This document shows positions 11,830 to 22,814 of a DNA stretch of 64,000 nucleotides, in pieces (position 1 is the stretch's first letter; every line of letters starts with the position of its first letter). This DNA is from Lolium rigidum (lineage: Eukaryota; Streptophyta; Magnoliopsida; Poales; Poaceae). The stretch is from NCBI RefSeq assembly GCF_022539505.1, contig NC_061512.1, forward strand, positions 246,714,510 to 246,778,509, written 5' to 3'. The position numbers and the translations under genes are program-made. Under the pieces are notes generated by a model that worked only from the letters and a program-made list of their open reading frames with translations, searched no databases and was not told where the DNA came from.

Positions 11830-12960
11830 CTCATTGTGCCTAATGATAATGATGAGCTCATACCTCAAAGAGTAGTTGTAGGTTATAGAATGTGCATTGA
11901 TTTTCGTAAAGTTAATAAAGTTACTAAGAAAGATCATTATCCTTTGCCTTTTATTGATCAAATGTTAGAAAGGTTATCCAAAAATACTCATTTTTGCTTT
12001 CTTGATGGTTATTCCGGGTTTTCACAAATTGTCGTTAAAACTAAGGATCAAGAGAAAACCACTTTCACTTGTCCCTATGGAACCTATGCTTATAGACGTA
12101 TGCCTTTTGGTTTATGTAATGCTCCTGCTACTTTTCAAAGATGCATGTCTGCTATTTTTCATGGCTTTTGTGAGAGTATTGTAGAAGTATTCATGGATGA
12201 TTTTTCTGTCTATGGGAATTCTTTTGATAATTGCTTGCGGAACCTGGATAAAGTTTTGCAGAGATGTGAAGAAACTAACCTTGTTCTTAATTGGGAGAAA
12301 TGCCACTTTATGGTTAATGAAGGAATTGTATTGGGACATAAAATTTCCGAGAGAGGTATTGAAGTTGATAAAGCTAAAGTTGAAGCAATTGAGAAGATGC
12401 CCTATCCTAGGGATGTTAAAGGTATTCGTAGTGTTCTTGGTCATGCTTGGGTTTTATAGGAGGTTTATTAAAGACTTCTCTAAGATTTCAAAGCCTCTTA
12501 CTAATCTTCTTCAAAAAGATGTACCTTTTGTTTTTGATGATGATTGTAAGGAAGCTTTTGAAACTCTAAAGAAAGCCTTAACAACTCGCTCCTATAGTTG
12601 AACCTCCCGATTGGAACTTACCATTTGAAATTATGTGTGATGCTAGTGATTTTGTCTGTAGGCGCCGTTCTTGGACAACGAGTAAATAAAAAATTGAATG
12701 TTATTCATTATGCTAGTAAAACTCTTGATGCTGCTCAAAGAAATTATGCTACTACCGAAAAAGAATTGTTAGTCTGTAGTCTTTGCTTGTGATAAGTTTA
12801 GATCTTATATTGTTGATTCAAAAGTTACTATTCATACTCGATCATGCTGCAATCGGATACCTTATGCAAAAGAAAGATGCTAAGCCAAGGCTTATTAGAT
12901 GGGTGCTTCTGTTGCAAGAATTTGATTTACATATTGTAGATAGGAAAGGTGCTGATAATC
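11830..12960 (+). pseudogene. Athila-lineage reverse transcriptase and RNase H, frameshifted
   Basis: The reverse transcriptase palm is clear: CIDFRKVNKVTKKDHYPLPF, then the fingers/palm segment RRMPFGLCNAPATFQRCM and the catalytic box FMDD (the Y-M-D-D equivalent) around 12,190. The frame breaks near 12,448, where one extra T turns a conserved Gly-Phe-Tyr segment out of frame. It breaks again near 12,595, around 12,770 and around 12,838. The RNase H part (NVIHYASKTLDAAQRNY, YATTEKELL) follows. The enzyme would copy element RNA to DNA; as sequenced this copy makes only fragments. Confidence 0.88.
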
Positions 12961-14418
12961 CTGTTGCTGATAATTTGTCTAGATTGGAAAATATTGCTTA
13001 TGATCCTATTCCTGTCAATGATAGTTTTCGAAATGAACAATTGGCTGTAATAAAGGTGAGCTCGCGAGACAGTCCTTGGTATGCTGATTATGCTAATTTT
13101 ATTGTTTCCAAGTACTTGCCTCCGACCTTTTTAGCTCAGCAAAGGAGGAAATTCTTTTATGACTTGAGGCATTATTTCTGGGATGACCCACACTTATATA
13201 AAGAAGGAGTGGATGGTATTCGCGAAGATGTGTTCCCGAATATGAACAAGCAGGAGATATTGAGTAAATGTCATGGGAGTGCTTATGGAGGACATCACGC
13301 CGGAGATAGAACCGCGCAAAAGGTTCTACAATCAGGTTTTTATTGGCCAACTCTCTTCAAAGATGCAAGGAAGTTTATTTTATCTTGTGATGAATGCCAA
13401 AGGGTTGGTAATATCTCCAGGCACAATGAAATGCCTATGAATTATACTCTTGTTATTGAACCGTTCGACTGTTGGGGATTTGACTTCATGGGACCTTTTC
13501 CCTCTTCAGAAGGTAACACTCATATACTTGTTGCTGTTGATTATGTTACTAAATGGGTGGAAGCCATACCTACAAAAAGTGCCGATGGTGAGACCTCTTT
13601 AAGAATGCTTTTAGATATTATTTTTCCTCGATTTGGAGTTCCTAGATATATTATGACTGATGGAGGTTCTCATTTTATTCATGGTGGTTTTAGAAAAACT
13701 CTTGCTAAATATGGCATTAATCATAGAATTGCTTCCGCTTATCATCCTCAAACTAGTGGGCAAGTAGAACTATCAAATAGAGAAATTAAATCTATCTTGC
13801 AAAAGACTCGTTAATAAAACTAGAAAGAATTGGGCTAGTAAATTGAAGGAAGCACTATGGGCTTATAGAACCGCTTATAAAAATCCCATGGGAATGTCAC
13901 CTTATAAAATGGTTTATGGAAAAGCTTGTCATTTACCTTTAGAACTAGAGCACAAAGCTTATTGGGCTGTTAGAGAATTAAATAAAGATCCTAAACTAGC
14001 TGGTAATAAGAGGTTGCTGCAATTGAGTTCTCTAGATGAATGGATAAGTGAAGCTTATGAAAATGCTAAACTCTTTAAAGAAAAAGTTAAAAAATGGCAT
14101 GATAGAAGGATTATCAAAAGATAATTTAATATAGGGGATAAAGTCCTATTGTATCGGTCTCGTCTCAGATTCCTTGCAGGGAAATTGCTCTCGAAATGGG
14201 AAGGACCATATGTTGTTGAGGAGGTGTATCGTTCAGGAGCAATAAAAATTAGCTCTCTCCAAGGCAATGTCACACAAGTGGTAAATGGACAAAGACTCAA
14301 GCATTATATCTCGGGTGATTCTTACAATGTAGATGTTGATGTTATTCGAGTGGAAACACCGGAGGCTTTCATCAAAGGACAAATTGATCGTCCGCGTAAC
14401 TCGACTTTGAATAGGTAA
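12961..14418 (+). pseudogene. Athila-lineage integrase, frameshifted near the end
   Basis: The HHCC zinc-binding domain is seen ([12 protein letters not shown] ... CDECQRVG). It is followed by the catalytic D ([10 protein letters not shown]), second D (TDGGSHF) and E ([12 protein letters not shown]) of the DDE core. A frameshift near 13,809 ends the long frame at 13,814 and reading resumes at about 13,815 in another frame. An in-frame TAA at 14,122 then replaces a sense codon before the C-terminal domain (VLLYRSRLR, SKWEGPYVVEEVYRSGA), which ends at 14,418. Integrase would insert the cDNA; this copy is inactive. Confidence 0.88.
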
Positions 14419-14753
14419 CGTATCTGGTAATAAAAAGTTCGCGATTTACTTTCCGAACAATGTTTTTGCTGTTTTTGGAAAATATGAAAAATTACGAGAT
14501 CGAAACAGAGTGGAGGAGACGCACGAGGGCGTGCCCCCATAGGCCGGCGCGGGCCCCAGCCAGGCCGTGCCGCCCTATGAGCTGGCCGCCTCGTCGCCTC
14601 TTTCCGACTCTGGTTCGACCTGGTACTTTCCTTATGACATAAAAATTTATTCTATATAATCCCCCGGACCCCTGGAGGTCCGTATATCGTTTTCTCGACG
14701 TGTTTTTGTTTCGAGCTGTTTCTGCCAGGATCTGTTTTCAATCTAGAAGCACC
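14419..14753 (+). other. Spacer between pol and the downstream ORF
   Basis: Non-coding stretch inside the retroelement. It contains a GC-rich patch resembling the LTR GC block (GGCCGGCGCGGGCC) and a CT-rich leader before the next ATG. No splice site or promoter can be assigned with confidence. Confidence 0.5.
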
Positions 14754-15299
14754 ATGGTCTCCAACAACAAAGGCAAGGGGCTTTCGGATGAAGATATTCA
14801 AGATCCCGAGTGGAAAGAGGTGGACGAGAGCGTCAAGGAAGAAGATGAAGAAGAAGTGGAGGAAGACTCGCGTGCGCACCCGCGTGCTACCATCGCAAGC
14901 ATCAGGGTGGTGGAGAACCCTTTCAGTGCAAAGAGGAACGCAAGAATTCGCACCGGAGGAAAGGTTCCACGTCACTACCTAGCTCCAAAGACATCTCCTC
15001 CAGGCACCTACAACCCCTTCCGCAATCTAATTTACAATAATCAAATTGAAAGGACTCCCAAGGCAGCATTGCCTAGCAATTGGGATATAGATCATTCTAA
15101 CACTGCAGGAAGGATGAAGCCTGAAGCTGAAGAGTGGGGAAATAACTCCAAGAGTTGGGACTCGCCGTCGGACATACTTCTTAACCGCGTCGAGCATAAT
15201 TCGGAGATGATCCGCAATCTCATGTACAAGATTGATGAGCTTCAGGAGCTTGTTGAGAAGCTTGTCAAGAATTCATCACCACCACCGCCGAAGGAGTAA
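14754..15299 (+). CDS. Extra ORF downstream of pol in an Athila-lineage element (181 aa)
   Basis: The start at 14,754 is chosen because ACCATGG is a good initiation context and the protein opens MVSNNKGKGLSDED. The frame is open for 181 codons to TAA at 15,297-15,299, whereas pol beside it is broken many times. The N-terminal third is strongly acidic (runs of Glu and Asp around residues 20-45), the middle is basic and Pro-rich (SPPGTYNPFRN), and residues 140-175 look like a short coiled coil (MIRNLMYKIDELQELVEKLV) before a Pro/Lys tail. No signal peptide or membrane segment is present, so it is not an envelope-like protein even though it sits in the position where some Athila elements carry one. 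Function unknown. Confidence 0.7.
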   Translation: MVSNNKGKGLSDEDIQDPEWKEVDESVKEEDEEEVEEDSRAHPRATIASIRVVENPFSAKRNARIRTGGKVPRHYLAPKTSPPGTYNPFRNLIYNNQIERTPKAALPSNWDIDHSNTAGRMKPEAEEWGNNSKSWDSPSDILLNRVEHNSEMIRNLMYKIDELQELVEKLVKNSSPPPPKE

Positions 15300-15404
15300 C
15301 TCATCATCGGTATTGGCATCCCCTTGGTTTGTTCCAAGCTTGGGGGAGTGTCGCGGTATCACATCATCACTATCTTTTACTTTTTACTATCAAGTAGTGT
15401 CATA

Positions 15405-16279
15405 TAAGGGTGGACACGAGCCAGCTCGGGCTGGGCTCGGTCCGAGCCTGCTTTTAGCTCGCTCTAAATGGGCTCGGCTCGGGCTGGCTCGTTTGTTCCA
15501 CGAGCTCGAAAAATGGGCTCGGCTCGAGCTCGACGGAAACTCGGGCTGGCTCGGGCTGGCTCGTGAGCTGGACGCCTATAGTCACTGCCATGTGGGCCCC
15601 ATGCATCAGCGTACTCTCCCGTCGACCCCCGCATCAGAGTCCCGGCGGCGCATCGGCGAGGTGCACCCCGATCTCCATGCTCTCAACCGCCTCGTCGGCG
15701 TTGGTCTGGTCTGAGAACCCCGATGCCTTCTTCTCTACGCATCTGAGGATTCTGAACGGCTCCAGGGTGATATGGTCCTCCAGATCGTAGTCGTTGAACT
15801 CGGTAACTTGTACAGGGGCGGCCGTCGCTTGGGTCATCGACGAGAGGTGGCGGCGGCGCGCCTGTGCCAGTGCCGGCCGCGGCAGCCCAGGTATGGAGGA
15901 AGCGCGTCGAGGACGCCCCGTCGCAGGCGGCGTGGTGCAGGGCCAAGCCGACGGCGAGGCCACGACCAGCTCGTCACCACCAGCGCCTGTGCTGTGCGTG
16001 TGCGGAGACAGATGACCTGATCGATCCACTCAACCATCCACGTTCCGTTTTGGGCCAAAAACTACTCAAACCAGGCCCAGATCACGTCCCCTGTTAATTC
16101 GAAAAAAAAATCACGAGCTAACGGGCTGGCTCGGGCCGAGCCGGGCGAGCTTTTAGCCCGCTACGGGCCAGAAAATTAGGTTCGACTCGGGCTGCATCTA
16201 ACACGGGCCGAGCCCAAAACGAGCCGAGCCAGAAAAAGCTCGGGCCGAGCCAAAAGCTCGGCCCGAACGTCCAGCCTTA
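15405..16279. mobile_element. Non-autonomous hAT-type element carrying host gene DNA
   Basis: An 875-bp insertion in the retroelement's 3' non-coding region. It is flanked by a perfect 8-bp duplication GTGTCATA (15,397-15,404 and 16,280-16,287), the hAT size. Its ends are inverted: TAAGGGTGGACACGAGC at the left and, read inward from the right, TAAGGCTGGACGTTCGGGC. About 170 bp at each end is packed with GCTCGGG/CCCGAGC units forming an imperfect long inverted repeat. No transposase is encoded. The middle carries a piece of a BAHD acyltransferase. Confidence 0.85.
15683..15965 (-). pseudogene. BAHD acyltransferase fragment captured by the hAT element
   Basis: On the minus strand the reading GLAVGLALHHAACDGASSTR continues FLHTWAA. 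HHAACDG is the catalytic HxxxD(G) motif of plant BAHD acyl-CoA transferases, and the following S/F-L-xx-W-A helix is typical of the anthocyanin/phenolic malonyl- and aromatic acyltransferase branch. Such enzymes acylate alcohols and phenolics in the cytosol. Only this segment is recognisable; downstream the similarity fades into a different frame, the DFGWG motif is absent, and no start codon belongs to it. It is a captured gene fragment, not an enzyme. Confidence 0.75.
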
Positions 16280-16287
16280 GTGTCATA

Positions 16288-17960
16288 TCATTAGTAGGGA
16301 AGTTATCATATAAGATGGGTTGCAGTGTGGAAGTATCTCTCCTTTAGTTGGTTGTCTATGTATCCCTTGGTGTGAGTTATCGTTATGGAATATTAATGAG
16401 AAGTCTTATCATTTACATATTGCACATCTTATTTTAGTTTGCAATCCTTATTATATGATTGATCTTGTTATTAGTATTGGTACCACTTTGGGAGCACTAA
16501 ATAAATCTATTTGGTTTTGGCAAACTTAGCATTGGTCAATAGCAACAAAACTTTGAGGTTTAAGTAGAAAAGAGAAATACATGTAGTTGTTTCATTATCT
16601 TTCTTTCTTGTTAGCTCATAGATTATTATTCTGAAGTTAAAATTGTTGGTGCTTACAAGGAAGCTGCATGATTGTTTCTATCACATGTATATTTGTTTGT
16701 TTCCCTCGACTCTTATGCTTGCTAATTAACCTTGCTAGCCAAAGACTCGTACCGAGAGGGAATACTTCTCGTGCATCCAAACCTTAACCCAAAACCTATG
16801 CCATTTGTGTCCACCATAACTACCTACTACATGGTATTTCCTGCCATTCCAAGTAAATACTTCGTGTGCTACCTTTAAAACAATTCAAAAATTTATTACC
16901 TCTTATTTGTGTCAATGTTTTATAGCTCATGAGGAAGTATGTGGTGTTTTATCTTTCAATCTTGTTGGGCAACTTTCACCAACGGACTAGTGGCTTCATC
17001 CGCTTATCCAATAATTTTGCAAAAAGAGCTGGCAATGGGATTCCCAGTCCCAAGTTAATTAACCTAAATAGACACTCCTCCATGGTATGTGATTGATGGA
17101 CGGCACCCGAAGGATTCGGTTAGCCATGGCTTGTGTAAGCAAAGGTTGGGGGGAGTGTCATCATAATAAAACTAAAATAAAAAGGCACTCCTTCATGGTA
17201 TGAGATTGTTGGCAGGCACCCGAGGATTCGGTTAGCCATGGTTTGTGTAAGCAAAGGTTGGAAGGAGTGCCAACCAAAAATAAAACTTTATGGGAGCCGC
17301 TCTTCGGGAGTTTGTCTGGCAAGGGGGTTAGAGTACCCGCTACCAGTCGTTGACAACAACAAACACCTCTCAAAATGTTACTTTCATTCTCTTTATATGA
17401 TTTCAAAACTGAAAAATCTCTAGCACATGATTTAATCCCTGCTTCCCTCTGCGAAGGGCCTGTCTTTTACTCTATGTTGAGTCGATAAACCTATTTCCCT
17501 CCATCTTAAGCAAGCATTTGAGTTGTTGTGATCAAACCATTATATTGTGATTTGCTTCATCATGTCTTTTATTCTTCCTTGTTTAGTACAAGTTTTATCT
17601 GAATGAATATAGCTTTGCAAGTTATCAATGATCATGAGGAGGTTATTATGATTGAGTATGCAAGTTGTGCCATATAAACTTTAACATGAGATCACTGCTC
17701 AATAGATAAGTATAATCTGTTAACTGTTCTTTGACCAAGAACGAAGTTTTCCATCACCAACTATGATTTCTTATGCACCTTTATTTGTGATTACCTTATA
17801 CTTGTTTCAAGTTGAATTATATGAGAAAGTTGTTTACTAAAATATCTTGTGTGAATGAATGTGAAGCTTCTTGTCCGTATTTTATTTATTGACTCCTCAC
17901 TCCATAAACATGTGGTCCTGTTCTACCGAGTTCGGTTTCGCTTGGGGACAAGCGAAGTCT
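16288..17960 (+). other. 3' non-coding internal region of the Athila-type element
   Basis: Between the hAT insertion and the 3' LTR there is no coding frame. The region contains GTTGGGGGGAGTG phrases resembling polypurine tracts, and two hairpin-bounded repeats at 17,071-17,271 (listed separately). Long 3' non-coding regions are usual in Athila-lineage elements. Confidence 0.6.
17071..17271 (+). repeat. Two tandem units with matching inverted ends
   Basis: Unit 1 (17,071-17,159) and unit 2 (17,184-17,271) share most of their sequence, including GATTCGGTTAGCCATGG. Unit 1 opens GACACTCCTCC and closes GGGGGAGTGTC; unit 2 opens GGCACTCCTTC and closes GAAGGAGTGCC. In each unit the ends pair with each other, and the bases that differ between units differ in pairs, as expected of a conserved stem. 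Confidence 0.75.
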
Positions 17961-17973
17961 AAGCTTGGGGGAG
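17961..17973 (+). other. Polypurine tract of the Athila-type element
   Basis: AAGCTTGGGGGAG lies one base before the LTR start TGATACGTCC. This is the usual position and composition of the plus-strand primer. Confidence 0.75.
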
Positions 17974-17974
17974 T

Positions 17975-18751
17975 TGATACGTCCAATTTGCATCACTATT
18001 TTATATCATAATTTGTTGTTATTCATTGATATATTTCATATTTGGAGATGATACTTATGTTATTTCATCTATTTTGCATGTTTCATGATTATTGGAGGAT
18101 CGCGCACCGGAGCCGGGATTCTGCTTGGAAAAAGCACCGTCGGAATGCAATATTTCGGAAGATCAACAGCTGACGAAATTATATGAAAAATCCTATTTTT
18201 CCGGATGACGAAGGGAGCCACAAGGGGGAGAAGAGGGGACCCGAGGTGGGCCCACCCCATAGGCCGGCGCGGCCCAAGGCCTGGCTGCGCCGCCCTGTGA
18301 GGAGGGGGCCCACAACCCCCTCTCGCCTCCTTTTCTTCGCGTACGCCTTCGTCCCGAAAACCTAAGCCCCAGGGAAATAGTCGCGGAGCGTCACAGCCGC
18401 CTCTGCGAGGCGGAGAACACCAGAGAGAAAAGAGCTCTCCGGCAGGCTGAGATCCGCCGGGGAAATTCCCTCCCGGAGGGGGAAATCAACGGCATCGTCA
18501 CCATCATCGAGCTGGACATCGTCTCCATCACCATCATCATCATCTTCATCATCATCACCGCCGTCTCCACCGCTGCACCTCGTCACCGCTGTAGCAATTT
18601 GGGTTTGATCTTGATTGTTTGATAGGGGAAACTCTCTCGGTGTTGATTTCTACTTGTTATTGATGCTATTGAGTGAAACCGTTGAACCAAGGTTTATGTT
18701 CAGATTGTTATTCATCATCATATCACCTCCGATCATGTTCCATATGATGTC
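17975..18751 (+). mobile_element. 3' LTR of the Athila-type element, first part
   Basis: Starts TGATACGTCCAATTTGC directly after the polypurine tract. It runs to the 5-base ATGTC (18,747-18,751) at which another retrotransposon is inserted, and resumes at 25,170. It includes a GC-rich block with GGCCGGCGCGGCCC and a run of CAT/ATC triplets (18,500-18,560) that is open on the minus strand only as low-complexity Asp codons. Confidence 0.9.
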
Positions 18752-20224
18752 TGATGTCTACGAGAGCTTCTATTCTTGTAGACAGTGTTGGGCCTCCAAG
18801 AGCAGAGGTTTGTAGAACAGCAGCAAGTTTCCCTTAAGTGGATCACCCAAGGTTTATCGATCTCAGGGAGGAAGAGGTCAAAAATATCCCTCTCATACAA
18901 CCCTGCAACCACAAAGCAAGAAGTCTCTTGTGTCCCCAACACACCCAATAGGTGCACTAGTTCGGCGAAGAGATAGTGAAATACAGGTGGTATGAATATA
19001 TATGAGCAGTAGCAACGGCACCAGAAAAGTGCTTGCTGGCGTGTAGTAAGTAAAGATGCAGCAGAACAGTAAACAAGCAGCGATAGCAGTATTGGAAACA
19101 AGGCCTAGGGATCGTACTTTCACTAGTGGACACTCTCAACATTGATCACATAATAAAACCACTCTACACTCTCTTGTTGGATAATGAACACCGCTATTTG
19201 TGTAGGGCTACAAGAGCACCTCAATGCCGGAGTTAACAAGCTCCACAACATTCGATATTCATGTTTAAATAACCTTAGAGTGCATGATAGATCAACACAA
19301 CTATACCAAGTACTAACATAGCATGCACACTTGTCACCTTCATACTATGAAAGGAGGAATAGATCACATTAATACCATCATAGTAATAGTTAACTTCATA
19401 ATCTACAAGAGATCATAATCATAAACTACGCCAAGTACTACATGATGCACACACTGTCACCATTACATCATGAAGGAGGAATAGAGTACTTTAATAACAT
19501 CACTAGAGTAGCACATAGATGAATAGTGATACAAAACTCATATGAATCTCAATCATGTAAGGCAGCTCATGAGATCATTGTATTGAAGTACATAGGAGAG
19601 AGATTAACCACATCGCTACCGGTACAGCCCTTAGCCTCGATGGAGAACTACTCCCTCCTCATGGGAGACGGCAGCGGTGATGAAGATGGAGGTGGTGTCG
19701 ATGGAGAAGCCTTCCGGGGGCACTTCCCCGTCCCGGCGGCGTGCCGGAACAGAGACTCCTGTCCCCCAGATCTTGGCTTCGCGATGGCGGCGGCTCTGGA
19801 AGGTTTTTGCGGGTTTCGTCGATCGTGATAGGATTTTCGCGACGGAGGCTTTAAGTAGGCGGAAGGGCAAGGTCGGTGGAGTCACGGGGGGCCCACACAG
19901 TAGGGGGGCGCGCCCACCCCCTGGCCGCGCCGCCTTGTGGGGTGGGGCCCCCTGGCCCCCCTCTGTCCCTCCTTCGGTGCTCTGGAAGCTTCCGGGAAAA
20001 ATAGGGATCTGGGCGTTGATTTCGTCCAATTCCGAGAATATTTCCTTACTAGGATTTCTGAAACCAAAAACAGCAGAAAACAGGAACTGGCACTGCGGCA
20101 TCTCGTCAATAGGTTAGTTCCGGAAAACGCATAAATATGACATAAAGTATGCATAAAACATGTAGGTATCATCAATAATGTGGCATGGAACATAAGAAAT
20201 TATCGATACGTCGGAGACGTATCA
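18752..20224 (-). repeat. 3' LTR of the nested element (1,473 bp)
   Basis: On the minus strand it reads TGATACGTCTCCGACGTATC ... GTAGACATCA. It is nearly identical to the 23,693-25,169 copy; by eye there are a few dozen differences at most, including a one-base change in the last 12 bases. This implies a fairly recent insertion. Confidence 0.92.
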
Positions 20225-20240
20225 GCATCCCCAAGCTTAG
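20225..20240 (-). other. Polypurine tract of the nested element
   Basis: On the minus strand CTAAGCTTGGGGATGC abuts the start of the 3' LTR. Two further copies of the same 16-mer lie inside the element at 22,092-22,107 and 22,150-22,165. Confidence 0.75.
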
Positions 20241-22814
20241 TTCCTGCTCGTCCCGGCAGGTAAACGATAACAAAGATAATTTCCGGAGTGACATGCCATC
20301 ATAACCTTGATCATAATATTGTAAGCATATGTAATGAATGCAGCGATCAAAACAATGGTAAATGACATGAGTAAACAAGCTGAATCATAAAGCAAAGACT
20401 TTTCATGAATAGTACTTTCAAGACAAACATCAATAAGTCTTGCATAAGAGTTAACTCATAAAGCAATAAATCAAAGTAGAGGTATTGAAGCAACACAAAG
20501 GAAGATGAAGTTTCAGCGGTTGCTTTCAACTTGTAACATGTATATCTCATGGATAGTTGTCAATGCAAAGTAATATAACAAGTGCAATATGCAAGTATGT
20601 AGGAATCAATGCACAGTTCACACAAGTGTTTGCTTCTTGAGGTGGAGAGAAATAGGTGAACTGACTCAACAATAAAAGTAAAAGAAAGGCCCTTCGCGAG
20701 AGGAAGCATTGATTGCTATATTTGTGCTAGAGCTTTGGTTTTTAAAACAAGAAACAATTTTGTCAACGGTAGTAATAAAGCATATGTGTTATGTAAATTA
20801 TATCCTACAAGTTGCAAGCCTCATGCATAGTATACTAATAGTGCCCGCACCTTGTCCTAATTAGCTCGGATTACCTGGATTATCATCGCAATACATATGT
20901 TTTAACCAAGTGTCACAAAGGGGTACCTCTATGCGCTCTGTACAAAGGTCTAAGGAGAAAGCTCGCATTGGATTTCTCGCTTTTGATTATTCTCAACTTA
21001 GACATCCATACCGGGACAACATAGACAACAGATAATGGACTCCTCTTTAATGCATAAGCATTTAGCAACAAATAATGTTCTCATATGAGGTTGAGGATAT
21101 TTGTCCAAAACTGAAACTTCCACCATGCATCATGGCTTTAGTTAGCGGCCCAATCTTCTTCTCTAACAATATGCATACTAAAACCATTCAACTCATGGTA
21201 AATCGCCTTTACTTCAGACAAGACGAACATGCATAGCAACTCACATGATATTCAACAAAGTGTAGTTGATGGCGTCCCCAGGAACATGGTTATCGCTCAA
21301 CAAGCAACTTATAAGAGATAAGATGCATAAGTACATATTCAATACCACAATAGTTTTTAGGCTATTTGTCCCATGAGCTATATATTGTAAAGGTAGAGGA
21401 TAGAAATTTAAAGGTAGCACTCAAGCAATTTACTTTGGAATGGCGGAGAAATACCATGTAGTAGGTAGGTATGGTGGACACAAATGGCATAGTGGTTGGC
21501 TCAAGGATTTTGGATGCATGAGAAGTATTCCCTCTCGATACAAGGTTTAGGCTAGCAAGGTTTATTTGAAACAAACACAAGGATGAAGCGGTGCAGCAAA
21601 ACTCACATAAAAGACATATTGTAAACATTATAAGACTCTACACCGTCTTCCTTGTTGTTCAAACTGAATACTAGAAATTATCTAGACCTTAGAGAGACCA
21701 ATTATGCAAACCAAATTTTAGCATGCTCTATGTATTTCTTCACTAATAGGTGCAAAGTATATGATGCAAGAGCTTAAACATGAGCACAACAATTGCCAAG
21801 TATCACATTATTCAAGACATTTTACCAATTACTACATGTAGCATTTCCCGTTTCCAACCATATAACAATTAACGAAGCAGTTTCAACCTTCGCCATGAAA
21901 ATTAAAAGCTAAGAACACATGTGTTCATATGAACCAGACGGAGCGTGTCTCTCTCCCACACAAGCATTTATTCAAATAAAAACAAAAACAAACGGACGCT
22001 CCAAGTAAAGTACATAAGATGTGACCGAATAAAAATATAGTTTCAAGGGAGGAACACTGATAATTTGTCGATGAAGAAGGGGATGCCTTGGGCATCCCCA
22101 AGCTTAGACGCTTGAGTCTTCTTGAAATATGCGGGGATGAACCACCGGGGCATCCCCAAGCTTAGAGCTTTCACTCTTCTTGATCATAGTATATCATCCT
22201 CCTCTCTTGACCCTTGAAAACTTCCTTCACACCAAACTCGAAACAAACTCATTAGAGGGTTAGTGCATAATCAAAAACTCACATGTTCAGAGGTGACACA
22301 ATCATTCTTAACACTTCGGACATTGCTCAAAGCTACTTGGAAGTCAATGGAACAAAGAAATCCATCCCACATAGCAAAAGAGGCAATGCGAAATAAAAGG
22401 CAGAATCTGTCAAAACAGAACGGTCCGTAAAGACGAATTGTATTGAGGCACCAGACTTGCTCAAATGAAAATGCTCAAATTGAATGAAAGTTGCGTACAT
22501 ATCCGAGGATTACTCACGTAAATTGGCATAATTTTCTGAGTTACCTACGGAGAATTTTGCCCAGATTCGTGACAGCAAAGAAATGCTGTTTACGCGCGAT
22601 AATCCAAATCTAGTATGAACCTTACTATCAAAGACTTTACTTGGCACAACAATGCAATAAAACTAAGATAAGAAGAGGTTGCTACAGTAGTAAACAACTT
22701 CCAAGACACAAATATAAAACAAAAGTACTGTAGCAAAATAAACACATGGGTTATCTCCCAAGAAGTTCTTTCTTTATAGCCATTAAGATGGGCTCAGTAG
22801 TTTTAATGATGCAC
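20241..22814 (-). other. Non-coding interior of the nested element
   Basis: No frame longer than about 88 codons and no retroelement enzyme motif. It contains two extra copies of the polypurine-like 16-mer. Presumably this is 3' untranslated RNA of the element; such filler is common in non-autonomous derivatives. Confidence 0.65.

Noticed and set aside
18362..18586. Asp-rich minus-strand frame of 74 codons
   Set aside because: Low-complexity translation of CAT/ATC triplets inside an LTR.
19631..20117. Overlapping frames in the nested element's LTR on both strands
   Set aside because: Same LTR artefact; the copy at 24,574-25,046 shows shifted or shortened frames.
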